From positions 1-64,000 of the forward strand of contig NZ_AVCK01000014.1 of assembly GCF_000747155.1 (NCBI RefSeq): a stretch of 64,000 bases of DNA, written 5' to 3'. A model generated the notes under the pieces. It worked only from the letters and a program-made list of their open reading frames with translations. It did no database searches and was not told where the DNA came from. The stretch comes from Arenimonas metalli CF5-1. Lineage in GTDB: Bacteria > Pseudomonadota > Gammaproteobacteria > Xanthomonadales > Xanthomonadaceae. The position numbers and the translations under genes were made by a program. Position 1 is the stretch's first letter, and each line of letters opens with the position of its first letter. This document shows, one piece after another, positions 35,003 to 46,361 of this stretch.

Positions 35003-36292
35003 CTAGCCGTGCAGATCCCTGGGCGTGACGGGCTTGATGGCCTCGGCAAGGTCTTCGGGGATCTCGCCTTCCGCACGCAGCTGCCCCTCCCAGCGGGAAA
35101 CCGCGGCCGTGGCGACGCTGTTACCGATCACGTTGGTGGCCGAGCGGGCCATGTCGAGGAAGTGGTCGATGCCCAGCAGCAGGAGCAGGCCCGCCTCGGG
35201 CAGGTTGAACTGCGCCAGCGTGGCCGCGATCACCACCAGCGAAGCGCGCGGCACGCCGGCGATGCCCTTGGACGTGACCATCAGCACCAGCAACATGGCC
35301 AGCTGCTGGCCCAGCGTCAGGTCGATGCCGTAGGCCTGGGCGATGAACATCACCGCGAAGGTGCAGTACATCATCGAACCATCGAGGTTGAACGAGTAAC
35401 CCAGCGGCAGCACGAACGAGGCCACGCGGTTGCTGCAGCCGAACTTCTCCAGCTGCGCCAGCGTCTTCGGATAGGCGGCCTCGGACGAGGCGGTGGCGAA
35501 GGCGAGCAGCGTGGGCTCCCGCACGGCGCGGAAAAGCTTCGGCGCCCGCTTGCCCAGCACCGCCACGGCGGCCAGGAACAGCAGGCCCCAGAGGATCAGG
35601 ATGCCGAGGTAGAACTGCCCCATGAACTTGCCGTACACCGCCAGCACGCCCAGCCCGCTCTTGGCGATGGCGGCGGCCACCGCGGCGAACACCGCGAACG
35701 GCGCCGCCCACATCACGATCATCGTGACCTTGAGCATCACGTAGGACAGGCCCTCGAGCGCATCCACCAGCACCTTGCCCTTCTCGCCCACGGCCGAGGC
35801 GGCCACGCCGAAGAAGACCGAGAACACCACGATCTGCAGTATCTCGTTGCGCGCCATCGCATCGGCGATGCTGGTCGGCACCAGGCGCGTGACGAACTCG
35901 GCGAAGCTCAGGCCGGTGACGGCGATGTCGCTGCGCGCGGCCAGGTCCGGCAGCTCGATGCCCAGGTCCACGCCCGGCTGCAGCAGGTTCACCAGCACCA
36001 GGCCCAGGCCCAGCGACACCAGCGACGCACCCATGAACCAGGCCAGCGACTTGATGCCGACGCGCCCCACGGTTCCCAGGTCGCCCATCTTGGCGATGCC
36101 CACCGCCAGGGTGGCGAACACCAGCGGGCCGATGATCATCTTGATCAGGCGCAGGAAGGTGGTGGTGACCACGCCGAAGCCCGAGACCCAGGGCGCCGTG
36201 TCCGGCACGGTGTAGTTGAGGGTGGTGCCGACGACCACGCCGAGCACGAGGCCGGCCAGGATCCACCACGTGAGCTTGCTGTTGCTTGCCAT
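35003..36292 (-). CDS. Dicarboxylate/amino acid:cation symporter (DAACS)
   Basis: 429-residue membrane transporter of the GltP/DctA family, with eight helices and two re-entrant loops. The sodium/substrate motifs are present: ATASSEAAYPKT near 270 (serine-rich hairpin 1), GYSFNLDGSMMY near 300, and a second hairpin with GIAGVPRASLVV near 345. It imports C4-dicarboxylates, glutamate or aspartate with cations. The start is ATG 36292, preceded by GGGGA; the frame also opens 12 bases earlier with TTG. It is the gene after rpoD on the same strand, but a terminator separates them. Confidence 0.92.
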   Translation of the reverse strand: MASNSKLTWWILAGLVLGVVVGTTLNYTVPDTAPWVSGFGVVTTTFLRLIKMIIGPLVFATLAVGIAKMGDLGTVGRVGIKSLAWFMGASLVSLGLGLVLVNLLQPGVDLGIELPDLAARSDIAVTGLSFAEFVTRLVPTSIADAMARNEILQIVVFSVFFGVAASAVGEKGKVLVDALEGLSYVMLKVTMIVMWAAPFAVFAAVAAAIAKSGLGVLAVYGKFMGQFYLGILILWGLLFLAAVAVLGKRAPKLFRAVREPTLLAFATASSEAAYPKTLAQLEKFGCSNRVASFVLPLGYSFNLDGSMMYCTFAVMFIAQAYGIDLTLGQQLAMLLVLMVTSKGIAGVPRASLVVIAATLAQFNLPEAGLLLLLGIDHFLDMARSATNVIGNSVATAAVSRWEGQLRAEGEIPEDLAEAIKPVTPRDLHG

Positions 36293-36302
36293 CCCGGTCC
36301 CC

Positions 36303-36334
36303 AAAACGAAAGGGCCCCGCGGATGCGGGGCCCC
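36303..36334 (-). terminator. Rho-independent terminator after rpoD
   Basis: On the minus strand, GGGCCCCGC pairs with GCGGGGCCC (36333-36325 and 36320-36312, 4-base loop) and is followed by TTTCGTTTT. It lies 24 bp after the rpoD stop and just before the symporter start. Confidence 0.88.
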
Positions 36335-36357
36335 TGAATGCTAGCACTTGCCGAAGG

Positions 36358-38205
<1,848 letters not shown>

Positions 38206-38241
38206 GAAAACTGTCCCGAGACTGGGAAAATGGAACCGCGC

Positions 38242-38272
38242 AGTATACAGGTGCCGCCGCCCCGTGGATAAC
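38242..38272 (-). promoter_or_regulatory. Probable rpoD promoter with a DnaA-box-like site
   Basis: On the minus strand a TATACT -10 hexamer (38247-38242) lies 37 bp before the rpoD start. GTTATCCAC (38272-38264) overlaps the -35 region. It matches the DnaA box TTATCCACA in 8 of 9 positions, so rpoD might respond to DnaA; this could be chance. Confidence 0.5.
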
Positions 38273-38313
38273 CTTTTGATTAACCTGGGGAAAACGGGAG
38301 GCCCCGGAGGGGC

Positions 38314-38751
38314 TCAGGACTGCAGTCGGAAGGTCACCGGGCCGTCGTTGACCAGGCTGACCATCATGTGGGCGCCGAAGCGGCCGGTTTCAACCCGCGG
38401 ATGCCGGGCCCGGCAGGCGGCGACCAGGCGTTCGAAGCCGGCCCGCGCGGCCTCGGGCGTGGCGGCCGTGCTGAAGCCGGGGCGCATGCCGCTCGAGGTG
38501 TCGGCGGCCAGGGTGAACTGGCTGACCAGCAGCAGCCCGCCGCCGGTGTCGGCCAGCGAGCGGTTCATGCGCCCGGCGGCGTCGGCGAACACGCGGTAGC
38601 CCAGCAGGCGGTCGACCATGCGCCCGATGCGGGCCTCGTCGTCGCCCGGCTCGACGGCGACCAGCGCGAGCAGGCCGGGGCCGATCGCGCCCACGAGCTC
38701 GCCTTCGACGCGGACGCTGGCTTCGGTGACGCGCTGGATGAGGGCGATCAT
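38314..38751 (-). CDS. dtd: D-aminoacyl-tRNA deacylase
   Basis: 145-residue protein that removes D-amino acids wrongly attached to tRNA. It starts [18 protein letters not shown], has the SQFTLAADT motif near residue 77 (the site loop), and the second loop with a modified NDGPVTF near 135 (usually NGPVT). Length and start (ATG 38751) are typical. It is the next gene upstream of rpoD on the same strand, and divergent from the LpxL-like gene 52 bp away. Confidence 0.95.
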   Translation of the reverse strand: MIALIQRVTEASVRVEGELVGAIGPGLLALVAVEPGDDEARIGRMVDRLLGYRVFADAAGRMNRSLADTGGGLLLVSQFTLAADTSSGMRPGFSTAATPEAARAGFERLVAACRARHPRVETGRFGAHMMVSLVNDGPVTFRLQS

Positions 38752-38802
38752 GGCGCGAGTGTAAGGGCGCGGGCGCCGGCGGGCATCCCTTACACTCGGC
38801 GC

Positions 38803-39714
38803 ATGCCCCCGATCCCGTTCGCCAGCCGCCTGCTGTTCGCCGCCGCGTGGTGCGTGGGGCGGCTGCCGCTGGCGCTGCAGCAGCGGCTGGGCGATGCGCT
38901 GGGCCGGTTCGCGCACCGCCGCGGCACCCGCGAGGCCCGCGTCGCGCGGCGCAACCTCGAACTGGTCGCCGCCGCGCCGCACGACGTCGCGCGCGACGAG
39001 GCGATCGCCGGCATCCTGCGCGCCACCGGCCGCAACGCCTTCGAAACGCTGCGCATCTGGACCCGGCCGCGCGCGGACAACCTCGCGCTGGTGGCGGCGG
39101 TCTCCGGCGAAACGCACCTGGCCGCCGCGCTGGCGGCCGGCCGCGGCGTCATCCTGGCCGCGCCGCACTACGGCAACCTCGAACTGGTGATCGAAGCGAT
39201 GGCGGCGCGCGGCCCGTTCACGCTGGTTTACCGCGTGCCCGAAAGCCGCATCGGCGATGGCTTCCTGCGCCTGGCCCGCGGCGGCGAGAACATCACCCTG
39301 GTGCCGGCCGAAGGCAACGCGATGCGCCCGCTGTGGAAGGCGCTCAAGGCCGGCGGCGTGGCCGGCATCACGCCCGACCAGCAGCCCAAGCTGGGCGCGG
39401 GCGAGTTCGCGCCTTTCTTCGGCAAGCCGGCGCTGACGCTGAGCCTGGTGCCGCGGCTGGCCGAACGCAGCGGCGCCGCCGTGCTGTTCGCCTATGCCGA
39501 GCGGCGCGGGGACGGCCGCTTCGAGCTGCGCTTCGAGCCGGCCGATCCCGCGATCGGCGGCGCCGACATCGCCGCCGCCACCGCCGCGATGAATGCCGGC
39601 GTGGAGGCGATTGCCCGGCGTGACTTCAGGCAATACCAGTGGACCTACAAACGCTTCACGCTGCGGCCACCCGGCTCCGGCGAAATCGACCCTTACGGCC
39701 CAGAATGCAGGTGA
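38803..39714 (+). CDS. LpxL/HtrB-type lipid A acyltransferase
   Basis: 303-residue inner-membrane acyltransferase. An N-terminal hydrophobic anchor (residues 5-22) is followed by the LABLAT domain. The catalytic HX4E motif lies in [13 protein letters not shown] near 124, and the substrate-site stretch [15 protein letters not shown] near 187. Enzymes of this family add the secondary acyl chain to lipid A or related lipids from acyl-ACP. I use the ATG at 38803; the open frame to the left is antisense to dtd. It precedes two PH-domain genes in the same direction. Confidence 0.88.
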   Translation: MPPIPFASRLLFAAAWCVGRLPLALQQRLGDALGRFAHRRGTREARVARRNLELVAAAPHDVARDEAIAGILRATGRNAFETLRIWTRPRADNLALVAAVSGETHLAAALAAGRGVILAAPHYGNLELVIEAMAARGPFTLVYRVPESRIGDGFLRLARGGENITLVPAEGNAMRPLWKALKAGGVAGITPDQQPKLGAGEFAPFFGKPALTLSLVPRLAERSGAAVLFAYAERRGDGRFELRFEPADPAIGGADIAAATAAMNAGVEAIARRDFRQYQWTYKRFTLRPPGSGEIDPYGPECR

Positions 39715-39718
39715 CGCC

Positions 39719-40225
39719 TTGAACGACACGCCCCTTCCCTCCGCCTGGACCACGCCCGACGACTGGCAGGCGCTGCCGCCCGCGGCCGCCAAGGTCTCGG
39801 CCATCGTCGGCGCACTGGTCGGGCTTCCGTTCCTGGTCGGCGCGGGCATCCTGGGCACGGCCTTCGACGGGCTGCCGGCGCGGCTCGCGCTGGGCATCGC
39901 GCTGTTCGTGGCGGCGGCCGGCATCGGCGCCCTGCTCGGCCGCGCCCGCACGCGCCGCACGCACTGGAAGCTCGACGCCCGCGGCCTGCAGGTCCGGCGC
40001 GGCCTGGTCTGGAAGCACGAGCTGCTGGTGCCGCGTTCGCGCGTGCAGCACCTGGACATCGAGCGCGGCCCGATCGAGCGCCGCTTCGGCCTGGCCACCC
40101 TGGTGGTGCATACCGCCGGCACGCGCCTGCACGCGCTGCGCCAGCACGGCCTGCTCGACGCCGATGCCCTGGCCCTGCGCGACGCCCTGCTGCCGGAGGC
40201 GGAGCGCGATGACGACTCCCTCTGA
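39719..40225 (+). CDS. PH domain-containing membrane protein, YdbS-like
   Basis: 168-residue protein. The first part has two helices (about 25-70) and the second is a bPH2 domain ([20 protein letters not shown] near 82; [16 protein letters not shown]). The only start that fits is TTG at 39719, 5 bp after the stop of the acyltransferase gene. It overlaps the next, longer PH-domain gene by 17 bp. The YdbS/YdbT pair has no settled role; it is usually linked to membrane stress and lantibiotic resistance. Confidence 0.8.
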   Translation: MNDTPLPSAWTTPDDWQALPPAAAKVSAIVGALVGLPFLVGAGILGTAFDGLPARLALGIALFVAAAGIGALLGRARTRRTHWKLDARGLQVRRGLVWKHELLVPRSRVQHLDIERGPIERRFGLATLVVHTAGTRLHALRQHGLLDADALALRDALLPEAERDDDSL

Positions 40226-41726
40226 GGGCGTGGTCGCGGGCGGCGACGAGCGCCGGCTGCATCCCTGGTCCTGGCTGTTCGTCCTGATCCAGCAGCTCAA
40301 GAGCTTCGCGCTGCCGCTGCTGGTGCTGCTGTTCACCGGGCGCGGGAACAGCTGGGAGCTCTGGGGCCTGGTCGGCGCCGGCGTGCTGGTGCTGGTGTCG
40401 CTGGGCCAATACTTCACCTTCCGGTTCCGGGTCGACGACGAAGGCATCGTCATCCGCAAGGGCCTGCTGCAGAAGAGCCTGCGCCACATCCCGTTCCAGC
40501 GCATCCACAACGTGGCGCTGCACCAGACGCTGCTGCACCGCGTGTTCAAGGTCGCCGAAGTGCGGCTCGAATCGGCCGGCGGCATGCAGGCCGAAGGCGA
40601 GATGCGCGTGCTGTCGCTGGCCGATGCCCATGCGCTGGAGCTGCTGGTGCGCAGCCACGGCCGCGAGGCGCGGCGAGAGGCGGCGCCCGGCGAAACGACT
40701 TCGCCGCGGGAGGCTCAAGCCCTGCTCGCGCTGCCCACCAGCGAAGTCGTGCGCCTCGGCCTGATCTCCAACCGCGGCATGCTGCTGGTCGCCGCGGCCT
40801 TCGGCATCGCGGCGCAGACCGCGGGCGAGCAGGTGGGCGACGCCATCGAGTACGTCGCCGACCACGCCACCGACTGGTCCAGGGCCTATGAACTCGGCGT
40901 GGCGGGCAGCGTGCTCGCGGCGGTGGCGATGCTGGTGTTCGCGCTGGTGGCGCTGCGGCTGCTGTCGGTGCTGCTGGCGCTGCTGCAATACCACGGCTTC
41001 GTCCTCACCGAGAACGGTCGCCGGCTCAGTGCGCAGCGCGGCCTGTTCACGCGCGTGCGCGCCAGCATGCCGCGCTCGCGCATCCAGGCCTGGAGCCTGC
41101 GCGAAAGCCTCACCCACCGCTGGCTGGGCCGGCAGGGCCTGCGGGTGGACAGCGCCTCCATGGAGACCGCCAACGACAACCGTTCGCTGCGCGACCTCGC
41201 GCCGGTGGCGACGCCGGAAGCGATGCAGGCGCTGATCCGCCACCTGCTGCCCGGCCACGCCTGGCCGATGTCGCAGTGGCGGCCGCTGCATCCCAAGGCC
41301 TGGCGCCGTCAGTTCGCCATCCCGGCATTGTTCGCGCTCGCGCTGACAGGCGTACTGACTTTCCTCAATGGCTTGTGGGGCCTGGCTGCGCTGGCGCTGC
41401 TGCCGGTGTTCGCGCTGCGCGCGGTGGTATGGGCACGCTACGCCGGCTACAGCCTCGAAGGCGGCCTGGTGGCGGTACGCGAGGGCTGGCTGGACAAATC
41501 CTGGCGCTTCGCCCAGGTGCGCAAGCTGCAGTCGCTACGGCTGGCGCAGTCGCCCTTCGACCGCCGGCACGGCATGGCCAGCCTGCTGATGGACACCGTG
41601 GGTGCCAGCCCCTTCGAACCCCCGCTGCGGGTGCGCTACCTGCCCGAGGCCGAGGCGCGCGCGCTGCGCGACCAATTGGCCGCGGCGATGGAGGCCGCGG
41701 CTACTCCCGCCAGAACGCCGGAGTAA
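40209..41726 (+). CDS. PH domain-containing membrane protein, YdbT-like
   Basis: 505-residue protein with three bPH2-type repeats, each following a pair of hydrophobic helices. The first repeat is around 75-135 ([20 protein letters not shown]), the second around 265-335 ([19 protein letters not shown]), and the third around 415-485 ([18 protein letters not shown]). This is the YdbT layout. It overlaps the small YdbS-like gene before it and, tail to tail, the end of trkH by 26 bp. Confidence 0.82.
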   Translation: MTTPSEGVVAGGDERRLHPWSWLFVLIQQLKSFALPLLVLLFTGRGNSWELWGLVGAGVLVLVSLGQYFTFRFRVDDEGIVIRKGLLQKSLRHIPFQRIHNVALHQTLLHRVFKVAEVRLESAGGMQAEGEMRVLSLADAHALELLVRSHGREARREAAPGETTSPREAQALLALPTSEVVRLGLISNRGMLLVAAAFGIAAQTAGEQVGDAIEYVADHATDWSRAYELGVAGSVLAAVAMLVFALVALRLLSVLLALLQYHGFVLTENGRRLSAQRGLFTRVRASMPRSRIQAWSLRESLTHRWLGRQGLRVDSASMETANDNRSLRDLAPVATPEAMQALIRHLLPGHAWPMSQWRPLHPKAWRRQFAIPALFALALTGVLTFLNGLWGLAALALLPVFALRAVVWARYAGYSLEGGLVAVREGWLDKSWRFAQVRKLQSLRLAQSPFDRRHGMASLLMDTVGASPFEPPLRVRYLPEAEARALRDQLAAAMEAAATPARTPE

Positions 41727-43161
41727 GCAGCACGAGCAGCGAGAAGACCTCGAGGCGCCCGAGGATCATGCCGAGGGTGCCGAGCCAGATCGCGGCGTCG
41801 TTGACGGAGGCGAAGCTGTAGGCCACCTCGCCCAGCCCGGGACCGGAGTTCGCCAGCGTGGCCACCACCGCACCGTACGAGGTCTCGAGGTCGAGGCCGG
41901 TGGCGCTCATGCCGACCACGAGCATGATGAAGCACAGCATCCAGATCGCGATGAAGCCGCTCACCGACAGCACCACGCTTTCGGACACGCGCCGGCCGCC
42001 CATCTTCACCAGGAACTGCGCCTTCGGGTGAACCAGCTGCTTGATCTCGCGATAGCCCTGGCGCACTACCATCACCACGCGCGCGACCTTCAGGCCGCCG
42101 ACGGTGGAGCCGGCGCAGCCGCCGATGACGCCGATGGTCACGACCAGGAAGGGCGCGGGCCCCGTCCACTGGTCGAAGCCGGTGACCACGAAGCCGGTGG
42201 TGGTGATGTTGGACACCACCTGGAAGGTCGCGTTGCGGACCGCGTCGGTCATGCCCGCGTAATCCCCGCCGAACCACAGCGTGGCCGCGACGATCAGGCT
42301 GGCACCGAGCACGATGCGCAGGAAGGAACGCAGCTCCGAATCGGTGCCATACACGCCCATCGACGCCCGCCGCCAGGCGATGTAATGCAGGCCGAAATTG
42401 ATGCCGCCCAGCATCATGAAGAGGATCGCGATCCACTCGAGCACTGGGCTGTTCCAGGTGCCGAAGCCGGCGTCATAGGTCGAGAAACCGCCGGTGGAGA
42501 CGGTGGACATGGCGTGGCCGATGGCGTCGAACAGGCTCATGCCGCCGACCCAGAAAGACGCGGCGCACATCACCGTCAGGCCGAAATAGACCGCCCACAG
42601 GGCCTTGGCCGTCTCGGCGATGCGCGGGGTGAGCTTGGTGTCCTTGGTCGGGCCAGTGCTCTCGGCGCGGAACAGCTGCGTACCGCCGATCTTGAGCATC
42701 GGAAGGATCGCCACGGCGAGGATCACGATGCCCATGCCGCCCAGGAACTGCAGCAGCTGCCGGTAGAACAGGACGCTGCGCGGCAGGTCGTCGAGCCCGT
42801 TGATCACCGTGGCGCCGGTGGTGGTCAGGCCCGAGGTGGCCTCGAAGATCGCATCGGTGTAGCTCAGGTTCGGCGGCCCGTGCACGAAGGGCAGCGCCGA
42901 CACCAGGCTGGCGAACACCCAGGTCATGGTGACGATCAGGAAGCCGTCGCGCAGGCGCATGTCGTAGTTGACGTTGCGCACCGGCAGCCACAGGCCGATG
43001 CCGATCAGCAGGCTGACCAGGAAGCTGCCGAAGAACACCTGCGGCGTGCCTTGTTCGCCCCAGGCCAGCGCCAGCAGCGCCGGCGGCAGCTTGGTCATCG
43101 AGGACAGCACGATGATGACGCCCAGGATGCGCTGGATCGCGCGGAAGCGCTGGCTCATCAC
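41701..43161 (-). CDS. trkH: Potassium uptake channel subunit TrkH
   Basis: 486-residue integral membrane protein. The four selectivity-filter loops are visible: ATSGLTTTGATVI near 109, MSTVSTGGFSTYD near 220, NITTTGFVVTG near 317, and a fourth around TLANSGPGLGEVA near 436. About ten hydrophobic helices are present. TrkA, encoded just upstream with a 4-bp ATGA overlap, gates it. Together they form the constitutive potassium uptake system. Confidence 0.96.
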   Translation of the reverse strand: MMSQRFRAIQRILGVIIVLSSMTKLPPALLALAWGEQGTPQVFFGSFLVSLLIGIGLWLPVRNVNYDMRLRDGFLIVTMTWVFASLVSALPFVHGPPNLSYTDAIFEATSGLTTTGATVINGLDDLPRSVLFYRQLLQFLGGMGIVILAVAILPMLKIGGTQLFRAESTGPTKDTKLTPRIAETAKALWAVYFGLTVMCAASFWVGGMSLFDAIGHAMSTVSTGGFSTYDAGFGTWNSPVLEWIAILFMMLGGINFGLHYIAWRRASMGVYGTDSELRSFLRIVLGASLIVAATLWFGGDYAGMTDAVRNATFQVVSNITTTGFVVTGFDQWTGPAPFLVVTIGVIGGCAGSTVGGLKVARVVMVVRQGYREIKQLVHPKAQFLVKMGGRRVSESVVLSVSGFIAIWMLCFIMLVVGMSATGLDLETSYGAVVATLANSGPGLGEVAYSFASVNDAAIWLGTLGMILGRLEVFSLLVLLTPAFWRE

Positions 43162-44537
43162 AGCCAGGTCGCCCCGGTCTGGAACAGGGCACTGACCTGG
43201 GCGATCTCGCGCTTGTCCATCACGAACAGGATCACGTGGTCGCCGGGCTCGATCACCACGTCGTGGTGGGCGATCAGCAGCTTGTCGCCGCGCACCAGGC
43301 CGCCGATGGTGGTGGCCGGCGGCAGCTCGAGTTCGTCCAGGCCGCGGCCGATCACCTGCGAAGTGCGGCGGTCGCCGCGCACCACGGCTTCGATCGCCTC
43401 GGCGGCGCCGCGGCGCAGCGAGTACACACGGGCCGGCGCGCCTTCACGGATGTGCGCCAGCAGCGCGCCCAGCGTCACCAGCTGCGGGCTGACCGCGATG
43501 TCGATGCTGCCGCCTTCCACCAGCTCGGCGTACGAGGGCCGGTTGATCAGAGAGATCACGCGCGGACAGCCCATGCGCTTGGCCAGCATCGCCGAGAGGA
43601 TGTTGGCCTCGTCGTCGTTGGTCATCGCGCAGTAGACGTCGGTCTGGTCGATGTTCTCTTCGCGCAGCAGGTCCTCGTCGGCGCAGTCGCCGACCAGCAC
43701 GATCGAGTTCAGCAGGTCCTCGGCGATGCCGCGGGCGCGCTCCTTCGAGCGCTCGAGCACCTTCACCGAATAGCGCGATTCCAGGCTGCGGGCCAGGTTG
43801 CGGCCGATGTTGCCGCCGCCGGCGATCAGCAGGCGCCGGGCCGGGCGCGGGTCGACCTTCCGCAGCTCGCTCATCACGGTGAGGATGTTCTTGCGGTCGG
43901 CGAGGAAGAACACCTCGTCGTCCACCTCGATCACGGTGTTGCCCTCGGGCTTGACCGGCTTGCCCTTGCGGAAGATCGCCGCCACGCGCGCATCCACGCC
44001 GGTGGGCAGGTGCTCGCGCAGCTCGCGGATCTCGTGGCCGACCAGGGCACCGCCCGGCACGGCGCGCACCGCCACCAGCTGGGCGCGGCCGTCGGCGAAA
44101 TCGAGTACCTGGAGCGCGCCCGGGAATTCGATCAGGCGCTCGACATGGCGGCAGACCAGCTGCTCGGGGCTGATCGCGGCGCTCACCGCCGAATGCTCGG
44201 GGTCGGCCAGCGCCGCGACTTCCAGGTACTGCGCCTCGCGCAGGCGGGCCACGCGGGTCGGCGTGCGGAACTGGTGCTGGGCCACCTGGCAGGCGATCAG
44301 GTTCACTTCGTCGCTGGAGGTCACCGCGACCAGCAGCTCGGCCTCGTCGGCGCCGGCCTGGGCCAGCACGTTGGGCAGCGAGGCGTGGCCGACGACGGTG
44401 CGGATGTCGAGCTTCTCGGCCAGTTCGCGCAGGCGGGCGTGGTCGGTGTCGACGACGGTGATGTCGTTGTTCTCGGAGGCCAGCGCCGAGGCGACCGAAC
44501 TGCCGACCTGCCCGGCACCGAGGATGAGGATCTTCAT
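43158..44537 (-). CDS. trkA: Trk system NAD-binding regulatory subunit TrkA
   Basis: 459-residue cytoplasmic protein with two RCK units. The first RCK_N opens ILILGAGQVGSSVA; the second, near 230, opens RLLIAGGGNIGRNLA. Each is followed by a TrkA-C domain. It binds NAD(H)/ATP/ADP and controls TrkH, whose gene it overlaps. The ATG at 44537 is the family start; the longer open frame is an artefact of high GC. Confidence 0.97.
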   Translation of the reverse strand: MKILILGAGQVGSSVASALASENNDITVVDTDHARLRELAEKLDIRTVVGHASLPNVLAQAGADEAELLVAVTSSDEVNLIACQVAQHQFRTPTRVARLREAQYLEVAALADPEHSAVSAAISPEQLVCRHVERLIEFPGALQVLDFADGRAQLVAVRAVPGGALVGHEIRELREHLPTGVDARVAAIFRKGKPVKPEGNTVIEVDDEVFFLADRKNILTVMSELRKVDPRPARRLLIAGGGNIGRNLARSLESRYSVKVLERSKERARGIAEDLLNSIVLVGDCADEDLLREENIDQTDVYCAMTNDDEANILSAMLAKRMGCPRVISLINRPSYAELVEGGSIDIAVSPQLVTLGALLAHIREGAPARVYSLRRGAAEAIEAVVRGDRRTSQVIGRGLDELELPPATTIGGLVRGDKLLIAHHDVVIEPGDHVILFVMDKREIAQVSALFQTGATWL

Positions 44538-44619
44538 TGAAGCCTTGGCCTTGTCGTCGAGGGGTGCCGCGGTCGCGCCCGGGGCGACCCCGGCGCGCAT
44601 AGTGTACGCGCGGCCAGCG

Positions 44620-46296
44620 TCAGGGGCAGCCGGCCAGGGCCCTGGCGCGCAGCAGCCACCAGTCGCGGCGGTTGGCGGTGCCCAGCGGTTCGGCCTGGGC
44701 CGCGTCGTCGAACGCGACGCAGGCGAGTGCGTCGCTGCGCTGGACCAGCAGCCGGCGCTCGCCCGGCGCCTCGCGCACCCAGGCGGCGGCGCGCCCCAGC
44801 TGCACCGGCACCGGCTGCCGGAAGCCGAACTCCGCCACCGGGCCCACCGCCTGCAGCAGCTGCTGTTCCTTCCAGTCCACCAGGCCGATGGCGACGCCGT
44901 CGCCGGCGCGTTCACGCGCCAGCGCCATCAGGCGCCGCGCGGAGTTCTCGTCGTCGAGCACCGGATGCACGACGAGGCCGTAGCCGCTCCACAGCAGGCC
45001 CAGCAGCAGCGCGCAGGCCGCCAGCGCGTGGCGCACACGCCCCAGCGCGGCGGCCAGCAGGCCCACGCCACCCACGCCCGCCAGCATCCACCACAGCCAG
45101 CGCGCCTCGTCGCCCAGCCCGCGCTCCTGCACCAGCTTGCGCTCGAAGCCGGGCTCGCCCGACAGCGCCATCGCGCCGGCCACCAGCAGCAACGCGGAGA
45201 ACAGCAGCACGAAGGCGAGCACGGCGCGCCGGAAGCCCGCGCGAACCGAGATCGCTTCGAGGAAGGGCGCCGCCGCCAACGCCAGCGCGGGCAGCCCCGG
45301 CAGGATGTACATGTCGCGCTTGCCGCCGCTGGCGCTGAAGAACAGCAGCACCAGCCCCACCCAGGCCAAGGGCAGCCACACGCGCGCATCGCGCGCCCGC
45401 CAGGCCGCACGCCACGGCGACACGAGCCATGGATACGCCAGCGAGAACGGCAGCCAGAACAGCAGCACCACCTGGCCGAAATACCAGAACGGCTCGTTGT
45501 GGTGCCAGGGATCGACGTACCGCTCGGCGGTCTGCTTGAGCAGGATGTTGCGCAGGTAGGCTTCGTGCTCCGGGTTGCCGCTGGCGAAGGCCACCGCCAG
45601 CACCGGGCCCAGCCACAGCAGGACCGGCAGGAAGAACGCGAGCGCCAGGCCCGCCCAGCGAGCGGCGTTGTTCGCGCCGCGCGGCGCCAGCCCCTGCCAG
45701 CCGGACCGCGCCATCAGCGCATACGGCAGCAGCACCAGCAGCGGCAGGAAGCCCACGCCCTTGCTGATCACGCCCAGCCCCGCCGCGAACCCACCCAGCC
45801 ACAGCCAGCGCCAGGCCGGCCCCAGCAGCAGGTGCCGCAGGATCCCGTACAGCGACAGCGTGGTGAAGAACACCAGGGTCGGATCGATCTGCGCGCGCTT
45901 GGCCTGGTAGAGGAACTGGAAGCACACCAGCACCGCCGTCGCCGCCCACAGCCCGGCGCGGGGCGACCACAGGCGCGCGCCCAGGTCGCGCACCAGCGCC
46001 AGCGTGCCCAGGCCGGCCAGCAGCGAGGGCAGCAGGAAACTCCAGCGCCAGCTGCCGACCAGGCCGTAGGCCAGCGACAGCAGCCAGAAATAAAGCGGCG
46101 GCTTGTCCGGATACAGCTCGGCGCCGCGATGCGGGAACAGGAAGTCGCCGCTCTCCACCATTTGCTTGGCCACCAGCACGAAGCGGGGCTCGTCGGCAGG
46201 CCAGGGATCGCGCAGGCCGAAGCCGACCGCCAGCACCCAGAAGGCCAGCAGGAAGAACAACCAGGCGTCGCGACGATTCGTGGCGGAAGCGGTCAT
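44620..46296 (-). CDS. ArnT-like glycosyltransferase, family 39
   Basis: 558-residue membrane protein with about 12 helices. The first periplasmic loop has the catalytic Asp-Glu pair in DPWPADEPRF near residue 33, followed by SGDFLFPHRGAELYPDKP near 49, as in ArnT/PMT enzymes. The family moves sugars from polyprenyl phosphate to lipid A, proteins or other envelope acceptors. ArnT itself adds aminoarabinose and gives polymyxin resistance. No arn synthesis genes are near, so the donor sugar is uncertain. It sits between trkA and rsmB. Confidence 0.82.
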   Translation of the reverse strand: MTASATNRRDAWLFFLLAFWVLAVGFGLRDPWPADEPRFVLVAKQMVESGDFLFPHRGAELYPDKPPLYFWLLSLAYGLVGSWRWSFLLPSLLAGLGTLALVRDLGARLWSPRAGLWAATAVLVCFQFLYQAKRAQIDPTLVFFTTLSLYGILRHLLLGPAWRWLWLGGFAAGLGVISKGVGFLPLLVLLPYALMARSGWQGLAPRGANNAARWAGLALAFFLPVLLWLGPVLAVAFASGNPEHEAYLRNILLKQTAERYVDPWHHNEPFWYFGQVVLLFWLPFSLAYPWLVSPWRAAWRARDARVWLPLAWVGLVLLFFSASGGKRDMYILPGLPALALAAAPFLEAISVRAGFRRAVLAFVLLFSALLLVAGAMALSGEPGFERKLVQERGLGDEARWLWWMLAGVGGVGLLAAALGRVRHALAACALLLGLLWSGYGLVVHPVLDDENSARRLMALARERAGDGVAIGLVDWKEQQLLQAVGPVAEFGFRQPVPVQLGRAAAWVREAPGERRLLVQRSDALACVAFDDAAQAEPLGTANRRDWWLLRARALAGCP

Positions 46297-46361
46297 GGTG
46301 AAAAAGTTAGCAGGCGGCCCGGCCGTGCGTCCTGACGATCGTCAAACCGGCACGCCCGGCC

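Noticed and set aside
38264-38272. A replication origin at the DnaA-box-like site
   Set aside because: It is a single box without a cluster, AT-rich unwinding element, or dnaA/dnaN genes nearby.
44538-44915. A much longer TrkA with an N-terminal extension
   Set aside because: The extension is Arg/Ser/Cys-rich, runs antisense to the end of the ArnT-like gene, and the family begins at the ATG at 44537.
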